Below, piece after piece: positions 47,282-58,344 of a stretch of DNA of 64,000 bases; the stretch's first letter is position 1; each line of letters begins with the position of its first letter. Made by a program: the position numbers and the translations under genes. The stretch comes from Doris montereyensis (Eukaryota > Mollusca > Gastropoda > Nudibranchia > Dorididae): the NCBI GenBank assembly GCA_037039925.1, contig JAXRKP010000961.1, forward strand, positions 56,001 to 120,000. The letters run 5' to 3'. Under the pieces are notes generated by a model. The model saw only the letters and a list, made by a program, of their open reading frames with translations, was not told where the DNA came from and did not search any database.

Positions 47282-48891
47282 TTTTTCTTTTTTGTCGTTG
47301 GTCTTCTTTTCTTGTATTTGGTCTTCTTTTTCTGTTTTTGGTCTTCTTTTTTGTCGGGGGTCTTTTCTTGTCTTTGGCCTTCTTTTCTTGTGTTTGGTCT
47401 TCTTTTCTTGTGTTTGGTCTTCTTTCCTTCTTTGTGGTCTTCTTTTCTTGTCTTGGGTATTTTTTTCTGTCTTAGTCTTTTTTACTTTGGTCTTCTTCCT
47501 TGTCTTGGGTCTTCTTTTTTGTGTGTTTTTTGTCTTTGGTCTTTTTTTGAATTTGGTCTTCTTTTCTTGTGTTTGGTCTTCTTTTCTTGTCTTGGGTCTT
47601 TTTGTTGTCTTGGTCTTTTTTGTCTTTGGTCTTCTTTTCTTGTATTTGGTCTTCTTTTTTCTTTCGTCTTTTTGTGTTTGGTCTTCTTTTGTTTATTTTT
47701 TCTTGTTTGGTCTTTTTTGCATTTGGTCTTTTGTTTATTTTTCGTCTTCTTTGTCTTCTTTTCTTATGTTTGGTCTTCTTTTCAGGTTTGGTCTTTTGTC
47801 TGGTCTTTGGTCCTTTTTCTTTGTCTTTGTTCTTGTTTTTGTCTTTCGTCTTCTATTTTGTCTTTGTTCTTCTTTTTTGTCGTTGGTCTTCTTTTCTTGT
47901 ATTTGGTCTTCTTTTTCTGTTTTTTGTCTTCTTTTTTTCTTCGTCTTTTCTTGTCTTTGGTCTTCTTTTCTTGTGTTTGGTCTTTTTTCTTGTCTTTGGC
48001 CTTCTTTTCTTGTCTTTGGCCTTTTGTTTTTGTCTTCGTCTTTTCTTGTCTTTGGTCTTCTTTTCTTGTGTTTGGTCTTCTTTTCTTGTCTTTCTTCTTG
48101 TTTTTTGTCTTTCGTCTTCTATTTTGTCTTTGTTCTTCTTTTTTGTCGTTGGTCTTCTTTTCTTGTATTTAGTCTTCTTTGTCTGTTTTTGTCTTTCTTG
48201 TCTTTGGTCTTCTTTTTTTCTCGTTTGTGGTCTTTTCTTGTCTTGGGTCTTTTTGTTGTCTTGGTCTTTTTTTGTCTTTGGTCTTCTTTTTTGTGGTCTT
48301 TTTTATCTTTGGTCTTCTTTTTTGTCGTTGCTCCTCTTTTCTTGTCTTTGGTATTTTTTTGTATTTGGTCTTCTTTTTTTCGTTTTTTCGTCTTCTTTTT
48401 TGTCTTGGTCTTTTCTTGTCTTTGGTCTTCTTTTCTTGTCTTGGGTCTTTTTTGTTGTCTTGGTCTTTTTTTGTCTTTGGTCTTTTTCATCTTTGGTCTT
48501 CTTTTTTGTCTTTGTTCCTCTTTTCTTCTCTGTGGTATTTTTTTGTATTTGGTCTTCTTTTTTTCGTTTTTTTCTTGGTCTTTTCTTGTCTTTGGTCTTC
48601 TTTTCTTGTCTTTGGTCTTCTTTTTTGTCTTTGCTCCTCTTTTCTTGTCTTTGGTATTTTTTTGTATTTGGTCTCCGTTTTTTCGTTTTTTTCGTCTTCT
48701 ATTTTTGTCTTGGTCTTTTCTTGTCTTTGGTCTTCTTTTCTTGTGTTTGGTCTTCCTTTCTGGACTTTGGTCTTCTGTTTTTGTCCTTGTTCTTGTTTTT
48801 TGTCTTTCGTGTTCTATTTTGTCTTTGTTCTTCTTGGTCTTCTTTTCTTGTATTTCGTCCTCTTTTTCTGTTTTTTTGCTCTTTTTTAAAA
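47282..48891 (+). repeat. Pyrimidine-rich ~20-bp tandem array, block 2 second segment
   Basis: This is the partner of 29798-31177, about 230 bp longer because of extra internal copies (for example the repeated TTTTGTCGTTGGTC sections at 47875 and 48140). It ends with the same T-rich CTCTTTTTTAAAAAT sequence. Confidence 0.93.
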
Positions 48892-49357
48892 ATTCCATAT
48901 TACTACGCCTCAATTGGCCTCTAATTTGATATCACTACGCGGCTTGAATCGTCCTCTAATTCGATATCACTACGCTGCCTCAATCGTCCTCTAATTCGAT
49001 ATCACTACGCTGCCTCAATCGTCCTCTAATTCGATATCACAACGCGGCCTCAATCGTCCTCTAATTCGATATCACTACGCGGCCTCAATTGTCCTCTTAT
49101 TCCATATCACTACGCCGCCTAAACCGTCCTCTAATTCGATATACTATGTGACCTCAATCGTCCTCTAATTCCATATCACTACGCCACAATCGGCCTCTAA
49201 TTCAATATCACTACGCGGCCTCACTCGTCTTCTAATTCGATATCGCTACGCGGCCTCAATCGTTTTCTAATTCGATATCACTACGCGGCCTCAATCGTTC
49301 TGTGATTGTATATGACTACGCGACCTCAATCGTCTTCTAATTCGATATCATTCCGCC
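48892..49357 (+). repeat. 35-bp tandem repeat array, block 2 second segment
   Basis: About thirteen units with the same variant order as 31178-31677. One fewer unit is present on the left. Confidence 0.94.
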
Positions 49358-49632
49358 TGAAGTAGTACCTACCATACATAAATAAATAGTACGTACGAAA
49401 CATAAAGAAGTAGTACCTACCAGGCATAAAAAAGTGGTACCTACCAGACGTAAAGAAGTAGTACCTACCGGACATAAAGAAGTAGTACCAACCAGACATA
49501 AAGAAATAGTTCTTACAAGACAGAAAAAAGTAGTACCTACCAGACATAAAGAAGTATTACCTACGAGACATAAAGAAGTAGTACCTAACAGACATAAAGA
49601 AGAAGTACTTACCAGACGTAAAGAAGTAGTAG
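49358..49632 (+). repeat. 24-bp tandem repeat array, block 2
   Basis: About eleven units matching 31678-31942 unit by unit. Because 24 bp is eight codons, the array is open in at least one frame on each strand, with an octapeptide period (PTRHKEVV on +, MSGRYYFF on -). I regard this as incidental. Confidence 0.94.
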
Positions 49633-49750
49633 GAAACTGTAGAAAGCGGTTAACAGCGGTAAAGAGCAGTTGAAAGCGGTTAAAGGGATATGGAAGCTGT
49701 AGGAAACTGTGCGAAGCTGTATGAAAGCGGTAGGAAGCGTTAGGAAGCGC
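49633..49750 (-). repeat. Truncated core fragment ending the segmental duplication
   Basis: GTAGGAAACT, AGCGGTTAAC and GTAGGAAGCG units are the same as at 31943-32060. At about 49750 the sequence changes within one unit (TTAGGAAGCG then CTTTTTACTG) into the ACCGG family in the other orientation. This marks the right edge of the 17.5-kb-offset duplication. Confidence 0.9.
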
Positions 49751-50240
49751 TTTTTACTGGTTTTACCCGCCCTTAACCGGTTTTTACGGCTTTAAATCGC
49801 GTTGTACCGGTTTTAACCGGTTTTAACCGCTTTTAACCGGTTCTAACTGGTTGAAACCGCCTTGTTCCGGTTACAACCGGTTTTAAACCGGTTTTAACCG
49901 CCTCAAACCGGTGTTTACCGGTTGAAACCGCTTTGTACCGGTTTTAACCGGTTTTAACCGCTTTCAACCGGTTTGAACGGGTTGAAACCGCTTTGTACCG
50001 GTTTGAACCGATTTTAAACCGGTTTTAACCGCCTCAAACCGGTTTGTACCGGTATAAACCGGGTTTTACCGGTTTAAACCGGTTTTACCCGCCCTTAACC
50101 GGTTTTAACCGGTTTAAACCACTTTGTACCGGTTTTGCCTGCCTGCCAACCGCTTGAAACCGTTTGGAACCACTTTTAAACGCTTTAAACCGCTTTAAGC
50201 CGCTTCCTACCTCTTCCTACCTCTTCTTTCCGTTTTCTAA
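49751..50240 (+). repeat. ACCGGTTTTA decamer array
   Basis: Units of ACCGGTTTTA, ACCGGTTTGA and ACCGCTTTGT. Each ACCGG unit contains the palindrome AACCGGTT or a near form. The end of the block changes to CTTCCTACCT units (50205-50225). Confidence 0.9.
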
Positions 50241-53200
50241 ATCTTCCTACTGCTTGCTACAGCTTCTTACAATTTCTTACAGGTATTTACCGGAAGAGTT
50301 AGGAAGAGGTAGGAAGCTGTAGGAAGGGGTAGGAAGCTTTAGGAAACGGTAAGAAGAGGTAGAAAGAAGTAGAAGCGGTTTAAAGCGGTTTCAAGCTTTT
50401 AAAATCGGTTCCAAGTTAGTTTGAAGGCGAGTAGAACCCAGAAAGTGGTTTAAACCAGTAAAACCGATTATGGCGGTACAACCGGTTACAACCGGTAAAC
50501 TACGGTTTCGAACCGGTAAAAACCGGTTACAGGCGGTTAAAAACCGGTTCAAACAGGTAAAAGCGGTTTAAACCATTAAAACCGGTGACAGGTAAAACTG
50601 GTTTAAACTGGTAAAACCGGTGACAGGCAGTTAAACCGGTACAAAGTGGTTTAAACCGGTAAAAACCGGTTTAAAGCAGTTAAACTGGTTAAAACCGGTA
50701 CAAAGTGGTTTAAAGCGGTAGGATGCTGTAGGGAAGGGGTAGGGAGAGGTAGAAGAGGCAGGAAGAGTTAGAAAAGAGTGGCTGTAGCAAAGTTACAAAG
50801 AGGTATTGGAAGCTGGGAAGGGGTAGCAAGCGGTAAATTGTAAGAAACTGTAGGAAACTGTAGGAAGCTGTAGGAAGCTGTAGGAAGTTTAGGAAACGGT
50901 AAGAAGAGGCAGCGAGAGGGCAGGAAGCGGTTTAAAGCGGTTTAAAGCGTTTAAAATCGGTTCCAAGCGGTTTCAAGCGGTTTGCAGGCGGGTAGAAGCC
51001 GGAAAGCGTTTTAAAACCGGTAAAACCGGTTAAGGACGGGTAAACCGATTAAAACCGTTAGAAACCGGTTAAAGGCAGCGAAAAACTAGTAAAAAACGGT
51101 TTAAACCGGTAAAAACCGGTTTGAAAAACCGGTTAAAACCCGGTTTAAACCGACCGTTAAAACGAGGCGGTTAGTGGTAAAACCGGTAAAGTGGTTTATA
51201 CCGGTATAAACCGGTTAAATGCGGTTAAAACCGGTTAAAACCGGTATAAAGCGGTTTTAAAACCGAAACCGTTAGAAGAAACAAGAGGTAGGAAGCTGTA
51301 GAAGGGGTAGAAATAAATAGCTGTAAGAAACTTAGGAAGTCGTTCGAAGCTGTAGAAGCTTTAGAAACGGCAAGAAAGAGGTAGGAAGAGGTAAAGCGTG
51401 GTTTGAAGCAGTTTAAAGCGTTTAAAAGCGGTTCCAAGCGGTTGCAAGCGGTTTGCAGGCAGGTAAAACCGGCAAAAGCGGGTTTAAACCGGTAAAAACC
51501 GGTTGAGGGCGTGTAAACGGGTTAAAGGCAGTTAAAACCGGTAAAAAGTGGTTTGAGGTGGTTAAACCAGTTAAAACCGGTACAAAAGCGGTTTCAAAGA
51601 AACCGGTTTAAAGCGGTTACAACCGGTTACAACCGGTACAAAGCGGTTTAAATAGTTAGACAGCGATAGGAAGCTGTAGGAAGGGTAGGGAAAGGTAGGA
51701 AGAGGTAGGAAGAGTTAACAAGAGCAGTAGCTGTAAGGTGTAGGAAAAGTAAGAACAGGTAGGAAGAGGTAAAGCGGTTTAAAGCGGTTTAAAGCTGTTT
51801 AGAAGTGGTTTGTAGGCGGTTAAAACCGGCAAAAGCGGTTTAAATGATGATAACAGGGTAGAGGTGGTTAAAACCGGTAAAAGGTTTTAAACCGGTAAAA
51901 CAGGCTAAAAGTGGTTAAAACCGGTACAAGTGTGGTTTAAAGCGGTAAAAAGCGGTAGGAAGCTGTAGGGAGGGAGAGGTAGGAAGAGGTAAGAAGAGTA
52001 AGATGAGTAGGAAGCCCTAGAAGTAGAAAAAAATAGCCAAGAAACTGTAGGAAGCTGTAGGTTTAAAGCTTTAGAAAACGGTAAGAAGAGGTAGAAGAGG
52101 TAGAAGCGGTTTAAAGCGGTTTCAAGCGGTTTGCAGGCAGGTAAACCGGTTAAAAACGGTTTAAAACGGGTAAAAACCGGTTAAGGGCGGGTAAACCGTT
52201 TAAACCGGTAAAACCGGTTAAAGGCATTTAAAACCGAAAAAGGTTTAAACCAGTAAAAACCAGTTTGAGCAGGTTACAACCGGTTAAACCGGTACAAAAG
52301 CGGTAAACCGGTAAAACCGGTTAAAACCGGTACAACCGGTTTGTAGAAAGCGATAGGAAGCTGTAGGAAGGGGTAAGGAGAGGTTGGAAGAGGTAGGAAG
52401 AGTTAGGAAGAGGTATGAAGCTGCAGGGAAGGGGCAGAAAGCGTAAATAGCTGTAAAAAACTGTAGGAAGCTGTAGTAAGCTTAAAACCGGTTTAAAACG
52501 TTTAAAAAAAGCGGTTTGCATGCGGTTAAAACCGGAAAAAGTGGATCACACCGGTAAAACCGGTTTAAAAGCGGTTTAAACCGGTTTAAACGGTTAAAAA
52601 TAAAGTGGTTTCAACGTAAAACCGGTAGGAAGCCGTAGGAAGGGGTAGGGGAGATAGCAGAGGTAGGAAGAGTTAAGAAGATAGGAAGCTTAGGAAGACG
52701 GTAATTAGCGAAACGGCAGGAAGCTGTAGGAAGCTGTAGGAAAGCTGTAGGAAGCGGTTTACGGTTTAAAGCGTTTAAAAATCGGTTCCAAGGTTTAGTT
52801 TGATGGCGAGTAGAGCCGGAAAAGCGGAACCGCTAAAAACCGGTTACGGCGGCTAAAACCGGTTCAAACCGGTAAAAAGCGGTTTCAAGTAAAAACCGGT
52901 TTTAGGCGGTTCAAAGGCACAAAGCGGTTTCAACCTGTTAAAACCTGTTAAAAGCGGTTAAAACCGGTTAAATCCGGTAAAGCGGTTTAAAGCGGTAAAA
53001 GCGCTAGTAAGCTGTAGGAAGGGGTAGGGAGAGAGTAGTAGGAAGAGTTAGGAAGACAAGAGGTAGGAAGCTGTAGGAAGGGTCTAAAGCGGTAAATAGC
53101 TGTAAGAAACTGTAGGAAGCTGTAGGAAGAAGCTCTGGAAAACGGTAAGAAGAGGTAGGAAGAGGTAGGAAGCGGTTTAAAGTGGTTTAAAGCGTTTGAA

Positions 53201-56200
53201 AGTGGCGTTTCAAGCGGTTTGCAGGCGGTAAAACCGACAAAGCGGTTTAAACCGCAAAAACCAGTTATGGCAGGTAAAACCGGTTAAAACCGAAAAGCGG
53301 TTTCAACCAGCAAAAAACGGTTTAAAACCGGTTAAAATCGGTACAGCAGTTTAAAGCGGTAAAAAGTGGTTGGAAGCTGTAGGAAGGGTTTAGGAAGATA
53401 AGAAGAGTTAAGATAAGGTAGGAAGCTGAACTTTTAGAAAAACGGTAAGAAGAGGTAGGAAGAGGTAGGAGGCGGTTTAACGCGATTTACAGCGTTTAAG
53501 AGCGGTTCAAAACCGGTTTAAGCGGTTTGCAGGCGGTAAAACCGGTAAAGGATTTAAACCGGCAAAAACCGGTTATGGGCGGGTAAAAGGTGGTTACAAA
53601 GCAGTTTAAAGGGTATAAAAGCGGTAGGAAGCTGTAGGAAAGGGTAGGGAGAGGTAGGAAAGGTAGGAAGAGTTAAGAAGAAGTAGTAAGCTGTAGGAAG
53701 GTGTAGAAACGGTAAACAGAGGAAACTGTAGGAAGTAGGAAGCTGTTAAGAAGCTTTAGAAAACGGTAAGATGAGGTAAGAAGTGGTAGGAAGCGGTTTA
53801 AAAGCGGTTGAAGGCGTTTAAACGGGTTAAAGCGGTTTCAAAGCGGTTTGCGAGCAGGTAAAACCGGTAAAAGCGGTTTAAACCGGTAAAACCGGTTTAA
53901 GGGCGGGTAAAAACCGGTTAAAAAGTGGTCCAAAGCGGTTTCAACCGGTAAAAACCGGTCAAAAGCGATTGAAACCGTTAAAACCGGCACAAAGCGTTTA
54001 AAGCGGTAAAAAGAGTGAAGCTTAGGAAGCTGTAGGAAGGGGTAGGAGAGGTAGAAGACGTAAGAAGAGTTAAGGTGAGGTAGGAAGCTGTAGGAAGCGG
54101 TTTGAAAAACGGTAAGAAGAGGTAGGAAGAGGTAGAAGCAGGTAAAACGTTTAAAAGCGGTTTAAGCGGTTTCAAGCGGTTTTTAAACCGGTAGAAAGCG
54201 GATTAAACCGGTAAAAAATTGATGGTAAAACCGGTAAAAAGTTTCAACCCGTTAAAACCGGTTTCAAACCGGTCAAACTGTTACAAAACCGGTTAAAAGG
54301 CTGTTAAAACCGGTTTAAAGCTAAAAAGCTGTAGGCAGGGGTAGGGAGGTAGGAAGTGGTAAGAAGAGTTTAGGAAGCTGTAGAAAGTTAAAACCGGTTA
54401 GGAACAACTTTAGAAAACGGAGGTAGGAAGAGGAGGAAGCGGTTTAAAGCGGTAGGGTTCCAGGCGGTTTCAAGCGGTTTGCAAGCGGTTTAAACCGGTA
54501 AAAACCGGTTGAGGGCTAAAACCGGTTTAAAACGGTAAAAAAGGAAGTTAAAACCGGTGCAACGGGTAAAAGGCGGTGAAAAGTACAACCGGTAGGCGGT
54601 TTAAAGCGGATAGGAAAAGAAGCTGTAGGAAAGGGAGAGATAGAAGAGGTAGAAAGAGTTAGGAAGAGGTGGAAGCTCTAGGAAGGGGTAGAAAGCGGTA
54701 AATAGCTGTAAGAAACTGTAGGAAGCTGTAGGAAGCTGTAAGAAGCTTTAGAAAACGGTAAGAAGAGGTAGGAAGAGGTAGGAAGCGGTTTAAAGCGGTT
54801 TAAGGCGTTTAAAGATGTTCCAAGCGGTTTCAAACGGTTTGCAGGTAGGTAAAACCGGTAAAAAGCGGTTTCGACCGGTAATAACCGGTTTGAGGTGTTA
54901 AAACCGGTAAAAAGCGGTTTAAAGAGGGCAAAACCGGTTAAAACCGGTCCAAAGCGGTTTCAACCGGTAAAAACCGGTTAAAAGCGGTTAAAACTGTTAA
55001 AACCGGTACAAAGCGGTTTAAAGCGGTAAAAAGCGGTAGGAAGCTGTAGGAAGCTGTAGAACGGGTAGGGAGGAGGTAGGAAGAGGTAAGAAGAGTTACA
55101 TGAGGTAGGAAGCTGTAGGAAGCTGTATGAAGCTTTAGAAAACGGTAAGAGGTAGGAACAGGTAGGAAGCGGTTTAAAAAGCAGTATACAGTGTTTAAAA
55201 GCGGTGGGGCGGTAAAAGCAGTTGCATGGTTAAAAACCGGTAGAGCAGATTAAACCGGTAAAAATCGGTTACGGGCGGGTAAAACCGGTTAAAACTGTAA
55301 AAGCGGTTTCAACCGGTAAAAACCGGTTAAAAGCGGTTACAACCGGTGAAAACCGGTACAAAGTGGTTTCAAGCGGTAAAAAGCGGTGTAGGAAGCTGTA
55401 GGAAGGGGGTAGAAAGCGGTAAATAGCTAAGAAACTGTAGGAAACTGTAGGAAGCTGGAAGCTTTAAAAAACGGTAAGAAGAGGTAGGAAGAGGTAGGAA
55501 GCGGGTTAAGCGGTTTAAAACGTTTAAAGCGGTTCCAGGAAAAGAGGTAGGAAGAGGTAAAACCGGCAAAAAGTAAGAAACCGGTAAAAACCGGTTGAAG
55601 CGGGGAAAACCGGTTTAAACCGGTAAAAAGAGGTAGGGAAAGTAGGAAAAGTTAAAACCGGTAAAAAGCGGTGGAAAACGGGAAAACCGGTTTGAGGCGG
55701 TTAAAACCAGTTAAAACCGGTACAAAGGGGTTTCAACCGGTAAAAGGGTTAGGGAAGAGTGGTTAAAACCGGTTACAACCGTTACAAAGCGGTTTAAAGC
55801 GGTAGAAAGCGATAGAAGCTGTAGTAAGCTGTAGGAAGGGTTAGGGAGAGGTAGGAAGAGGAAAGAAGAGTTAACAAGAGGTAAGAAGCTGTAGGAAGAG
55901 GTAGGAAAGAGGTAAGATAGCTAGGAAAAACTGTAGGGAAGCTGAGGGAAGCTGTAGAGGAAGCTTTAGAAGAGGTAGGGAAGAGGTAGGAAGAGGTAGG
56001 AAGAGGTTTAAAGAGGTTAGGAAAGAGTTAGGAAGGGGTTCCAAGTAGGAAGAGGTAGGAAAAACCGGGAAAACCGGTTAAGGGAAGGGGTAAAGACCGG
56101 TTAAAGGGGAAAAAACCGGTTTGAGGCGGTAGGAAGAGGAAAACCGGTACAAAGCAGTTTAAAGAGGTAGAAAGCTGGAAGAGCTGTAGGGAAGTGGTAG

Positions 56201-56415
56201 GGAGAGGTAGGAAGAGGTAGGAAGAGGTAGGAAGAAGAGAAGAGGTAGGAAGGGGTAGAAAGCGGTAAATAGCTGTAAGAAACTATAGGAAGGTAGGAAG
56301 TTTTAGGAAACGGTAAGAAGAGGTAGGAAGAGGTTAGGAAACGGTTTAAAAGCGGTTTAAATCGTTTTGCAGGCGGGGTAGAACCTGGAAAAAGCGGTTT
56401 AAACCGGCAAAAAAC
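50241..56415 (-). repeat. GTAGGAAGCT / AGCGGTTTAA / ACCGGTAAAA higher-order satellite
   Basis: The recurring order is GTAGGAAGCT, then AGGGGTAGGG, AGAGGTAGGA, an AAACGGTAAG marker, AGCGGTTTAA, a GTTTGCAGGC marker, ACCGGTAAAA units, and back to GTAGGAAGCT. The GTTTGCAGGC-like marker is seen near 50980, 51451, 52130, 52510, 53217, 53526, 53845, 54478 and 54838. This gives a loose period of roughly 300-470 bp with frequent deletions. No gene is visible. Confidence 0.88.
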
Positions 56416-57200
56416 CAGCTATTTACTGCTTTTTTACCTCTTTTCTACCTCTTTCTACCTCTTTCTACAGCTTCAGAAGCTCTACAGAGTAGTACCTCTT
56501 CATATCTCTTCCTACCTCTTCTCTTACCTCTGCCTACAGCTTCCTGCAGCTTCCTACCGTTTTTTACCGCTTTTCACCGCTTTTTAATCGCTGTTAACCA
56601 CTTTTAAACGCTTTGACCCGCTTTTTACCGGTTTTGACCGCTTTTAACCGCTTTTTTCCGGTTTTAACCGCATTGAACCGCTTTTAGTCGCTTTAAAGAG
56701 GTAGGAAGAGGTAAGAAGAGCTAGGCAGAGGTAGGATATGGCCAGTTGCCATCGTATAAGTGTAGAAGAGAGCAAAAGCGGTTGAAACAAAGGTAAAAAG
56801 CGGTAGGAAGCTGTAGGAAGCTGTAGGAAGAGGTAGGAAAAAGGAACATCTTCCCTACCTCTTCTTACCTCTTCCTATCTCTTCCTACCTCTTTCTACCT
56901 CTTTCTACCTCTTTCTACAGCTTCCTACAGCTTCCTACAGCTTCCTACCTCTTCCTACAGCTTCCTACAGCTTCCTACCGCTTTTACTGCTTTTTACCGC
57001 TTTTTAACCGCTTTAACAACTTTTAACAGCTTTAACCCGCTTTTACCAGTTTTAACCGCTTTTAACCGCTTTTAATCGCTTTTTACCGGTTTTAACCGCA
57101 TTCAACCGCTTTTAGCCACTTTAAAGAGGTAGGGAAGAGGTAGGAAGAGGTCGGAGAGGTAGGATGGCTGGTGGCCATCGTATATGTGTAGAAGAGAGCG
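56416..57200. repeat. Terminal satellite segment: tandem pair with internal inversion
   Basis: Two related ~360-bp segments (about 56430-56775 and 56850-57195). Each consists of + oriented CTTCCTACCT units, then CTTTTTACCG/CTTTTAACCG units, then a switch to minus-oriented AGAGGTAGGA units. Each ends with a shared unique tail (GCCATCGTATA and GTGTAGAAGAGAGC). This is the right edge of the satellite. Confidence 0.85.
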
Positions 57201-57404
57201 AAAAGGAAATGAAAAAAGGCAAATGTACATAATATTCTAGATGGATATATAATAATTTTTATTTTAGGCTGAGACTCGCATTTAACTCTGTAGAAAAACT
57301 AGTGAATCTAGATGAATGATCGAATTTAAACTTTGATACCAACAAGAAAAATATCCTGGGTACTGGTGTCATACAGTTTTCAAATGTCAACATCGCACAG
57401 CTAA

Positions 57405-57449
57405 AAACAACAACAGCAACAACAACAGCAACAACAACAACAACAACAA
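57405..57449 (+). repeat. (AAC)n microsatellite, SINE tail
   Basis: AAC units with two AGC interruptions. Its position at the 3' end of the minus-strand SINE suggests it is that element's tail. Confidence 0.85.
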
Positions 57450-57665
57450 AGAAAGAAATTTGATATACCCGGATTGAACTTTCGACAACGACTCTGGAAA
57501 AGAACACGGGCTGTGATTTTGGACCATGGAATGCTAGGGCAATAAATGGAAAAGAATTAGAATGAGCTGAGACAAATACAAGGAATAGACAGAAAAAAAA
57601 TCCTGGCCACCAAGGGGATCGAACCCACGACCTCTGCGTCGGCGCCCATCGCGAATTATGGCATT
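57405..57665 (-). mobile_element. tRNA-derived SINE, minus strand
   Basis: On the minus strand the tRNA-like part has a Pol III B box (GGTTCGATCCC, complement of 57615-57625), preceded by GATGGGCGCCGACGCAGAGG. Downstream comes GGTGGCCAGGA, a T-run, and a body with CTTGTATTTGTCTC. The element ends in a (GTT)n tail, seen on the + strand as (AAC)n at 57405-57449. The same body and head are shared with the element at 61300-61540, so this is a family. The A-box half is weak or missing at the 57665 end. It may have inserted beside or into the LINE fragment that starts there. Confidence 0.75.
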
Positions 57666-58344
57666 CCTTAAAAGAATACAATGTAAAGCAGAATTTAATA
57701 GAAACCAATAAAAGCTACAATGACCTAGGAGTAATGATTAACACAGAGGAAAAACTAAGAGAAGAAATCAGCCAGAGAATCAAAAAGGCAAGTGCAATAT
57801 ATAACCATCTAGGAAAGGATTTGTACGTAAACAAGAATTGTCAACAAAAACCAAAATGACAGTATACAATACAGTTTATTGTCTTACTCTCCCCTAATGC
57901 AGTGAAACCTGGACCTTAGACAGTACAGAATACAGTAGAGTACAGGCAGCTGAAATGAAATATCTAAGAAGAGTAGTAGGGGAAACTTAAGGAGACAAAA
58001 TCAGAAACACAACAATAAGAAATCAAACCAAAGCAGATGGCATAAAAACTAAGATAGAAACAAATCAATTGAGATGGTTTTGTGCATGTAAACAGAATGA
58101 ATGACAGTAGAATAGCTAAATCAGTATACAGTGCCAAAACCCAAGGTAAAGACCAAAAGGCAGACCCCGGAGAAAGTGGAAAGAAGATATAAAAGAGGTA
58201 TTGAAGCATAGAAATTTAACTTTTTTGGAAGGAAACAGAAAATGTCAGGACAGGGCATCCTGGAGAAAGATCATTTCGGGCATCTGAACCCATACACCGG
58301 AAGGTAGAATGGGAACTGATAAAGAAAGAAAGAAAGAAAGAAAG
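57666..58344 (+). pseudogene. Non-LTR retrotransposon (LINE) reverse transcriptase 3' end, degenerate copy 1
   Basis: Translation in pieces gives the C-terminal part of a LINE reverse transcriptase. A (Y)LGV.I motif lies at about 57726, an AVYNTVY-like stretch at about 57860, a SETWTL motif at about 57900, a KYLRRVVG-like stretch at about 57957 and an LRWF motif at about 58069 followed by HVNRMN. A basic KGRPR-type motif lies near 58150. The copy is dead: there are in-frame stops at 57895-57897 and 57988-57990, a frameshift near 57835, and an extra base just after the LRWF codons. The 3' end has ACCCATACACCGG and GGTAGAATGGGAACTG and finishes in an (AAAG)n tail (58321-58344). The RT catalytic part upstream is absent, as expected for a 5'-truncated insertion. 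The clade cannot be decided from this fragment. Confidence 0.85.
58321..58344 (+). repeat. (AAAG)n microsatellite, LINE copy 1 tail
   Basis: Six AAAG units immediately after the LINE 3' end, consistent with the simple-repeat tail of a non-LTR element. Confidence 0.85.

Noticed and set aside
1..57200. CRISPR array
   Set aside because: Repeats are contiguous without unique spacers, and the sequence is eukaryotic.
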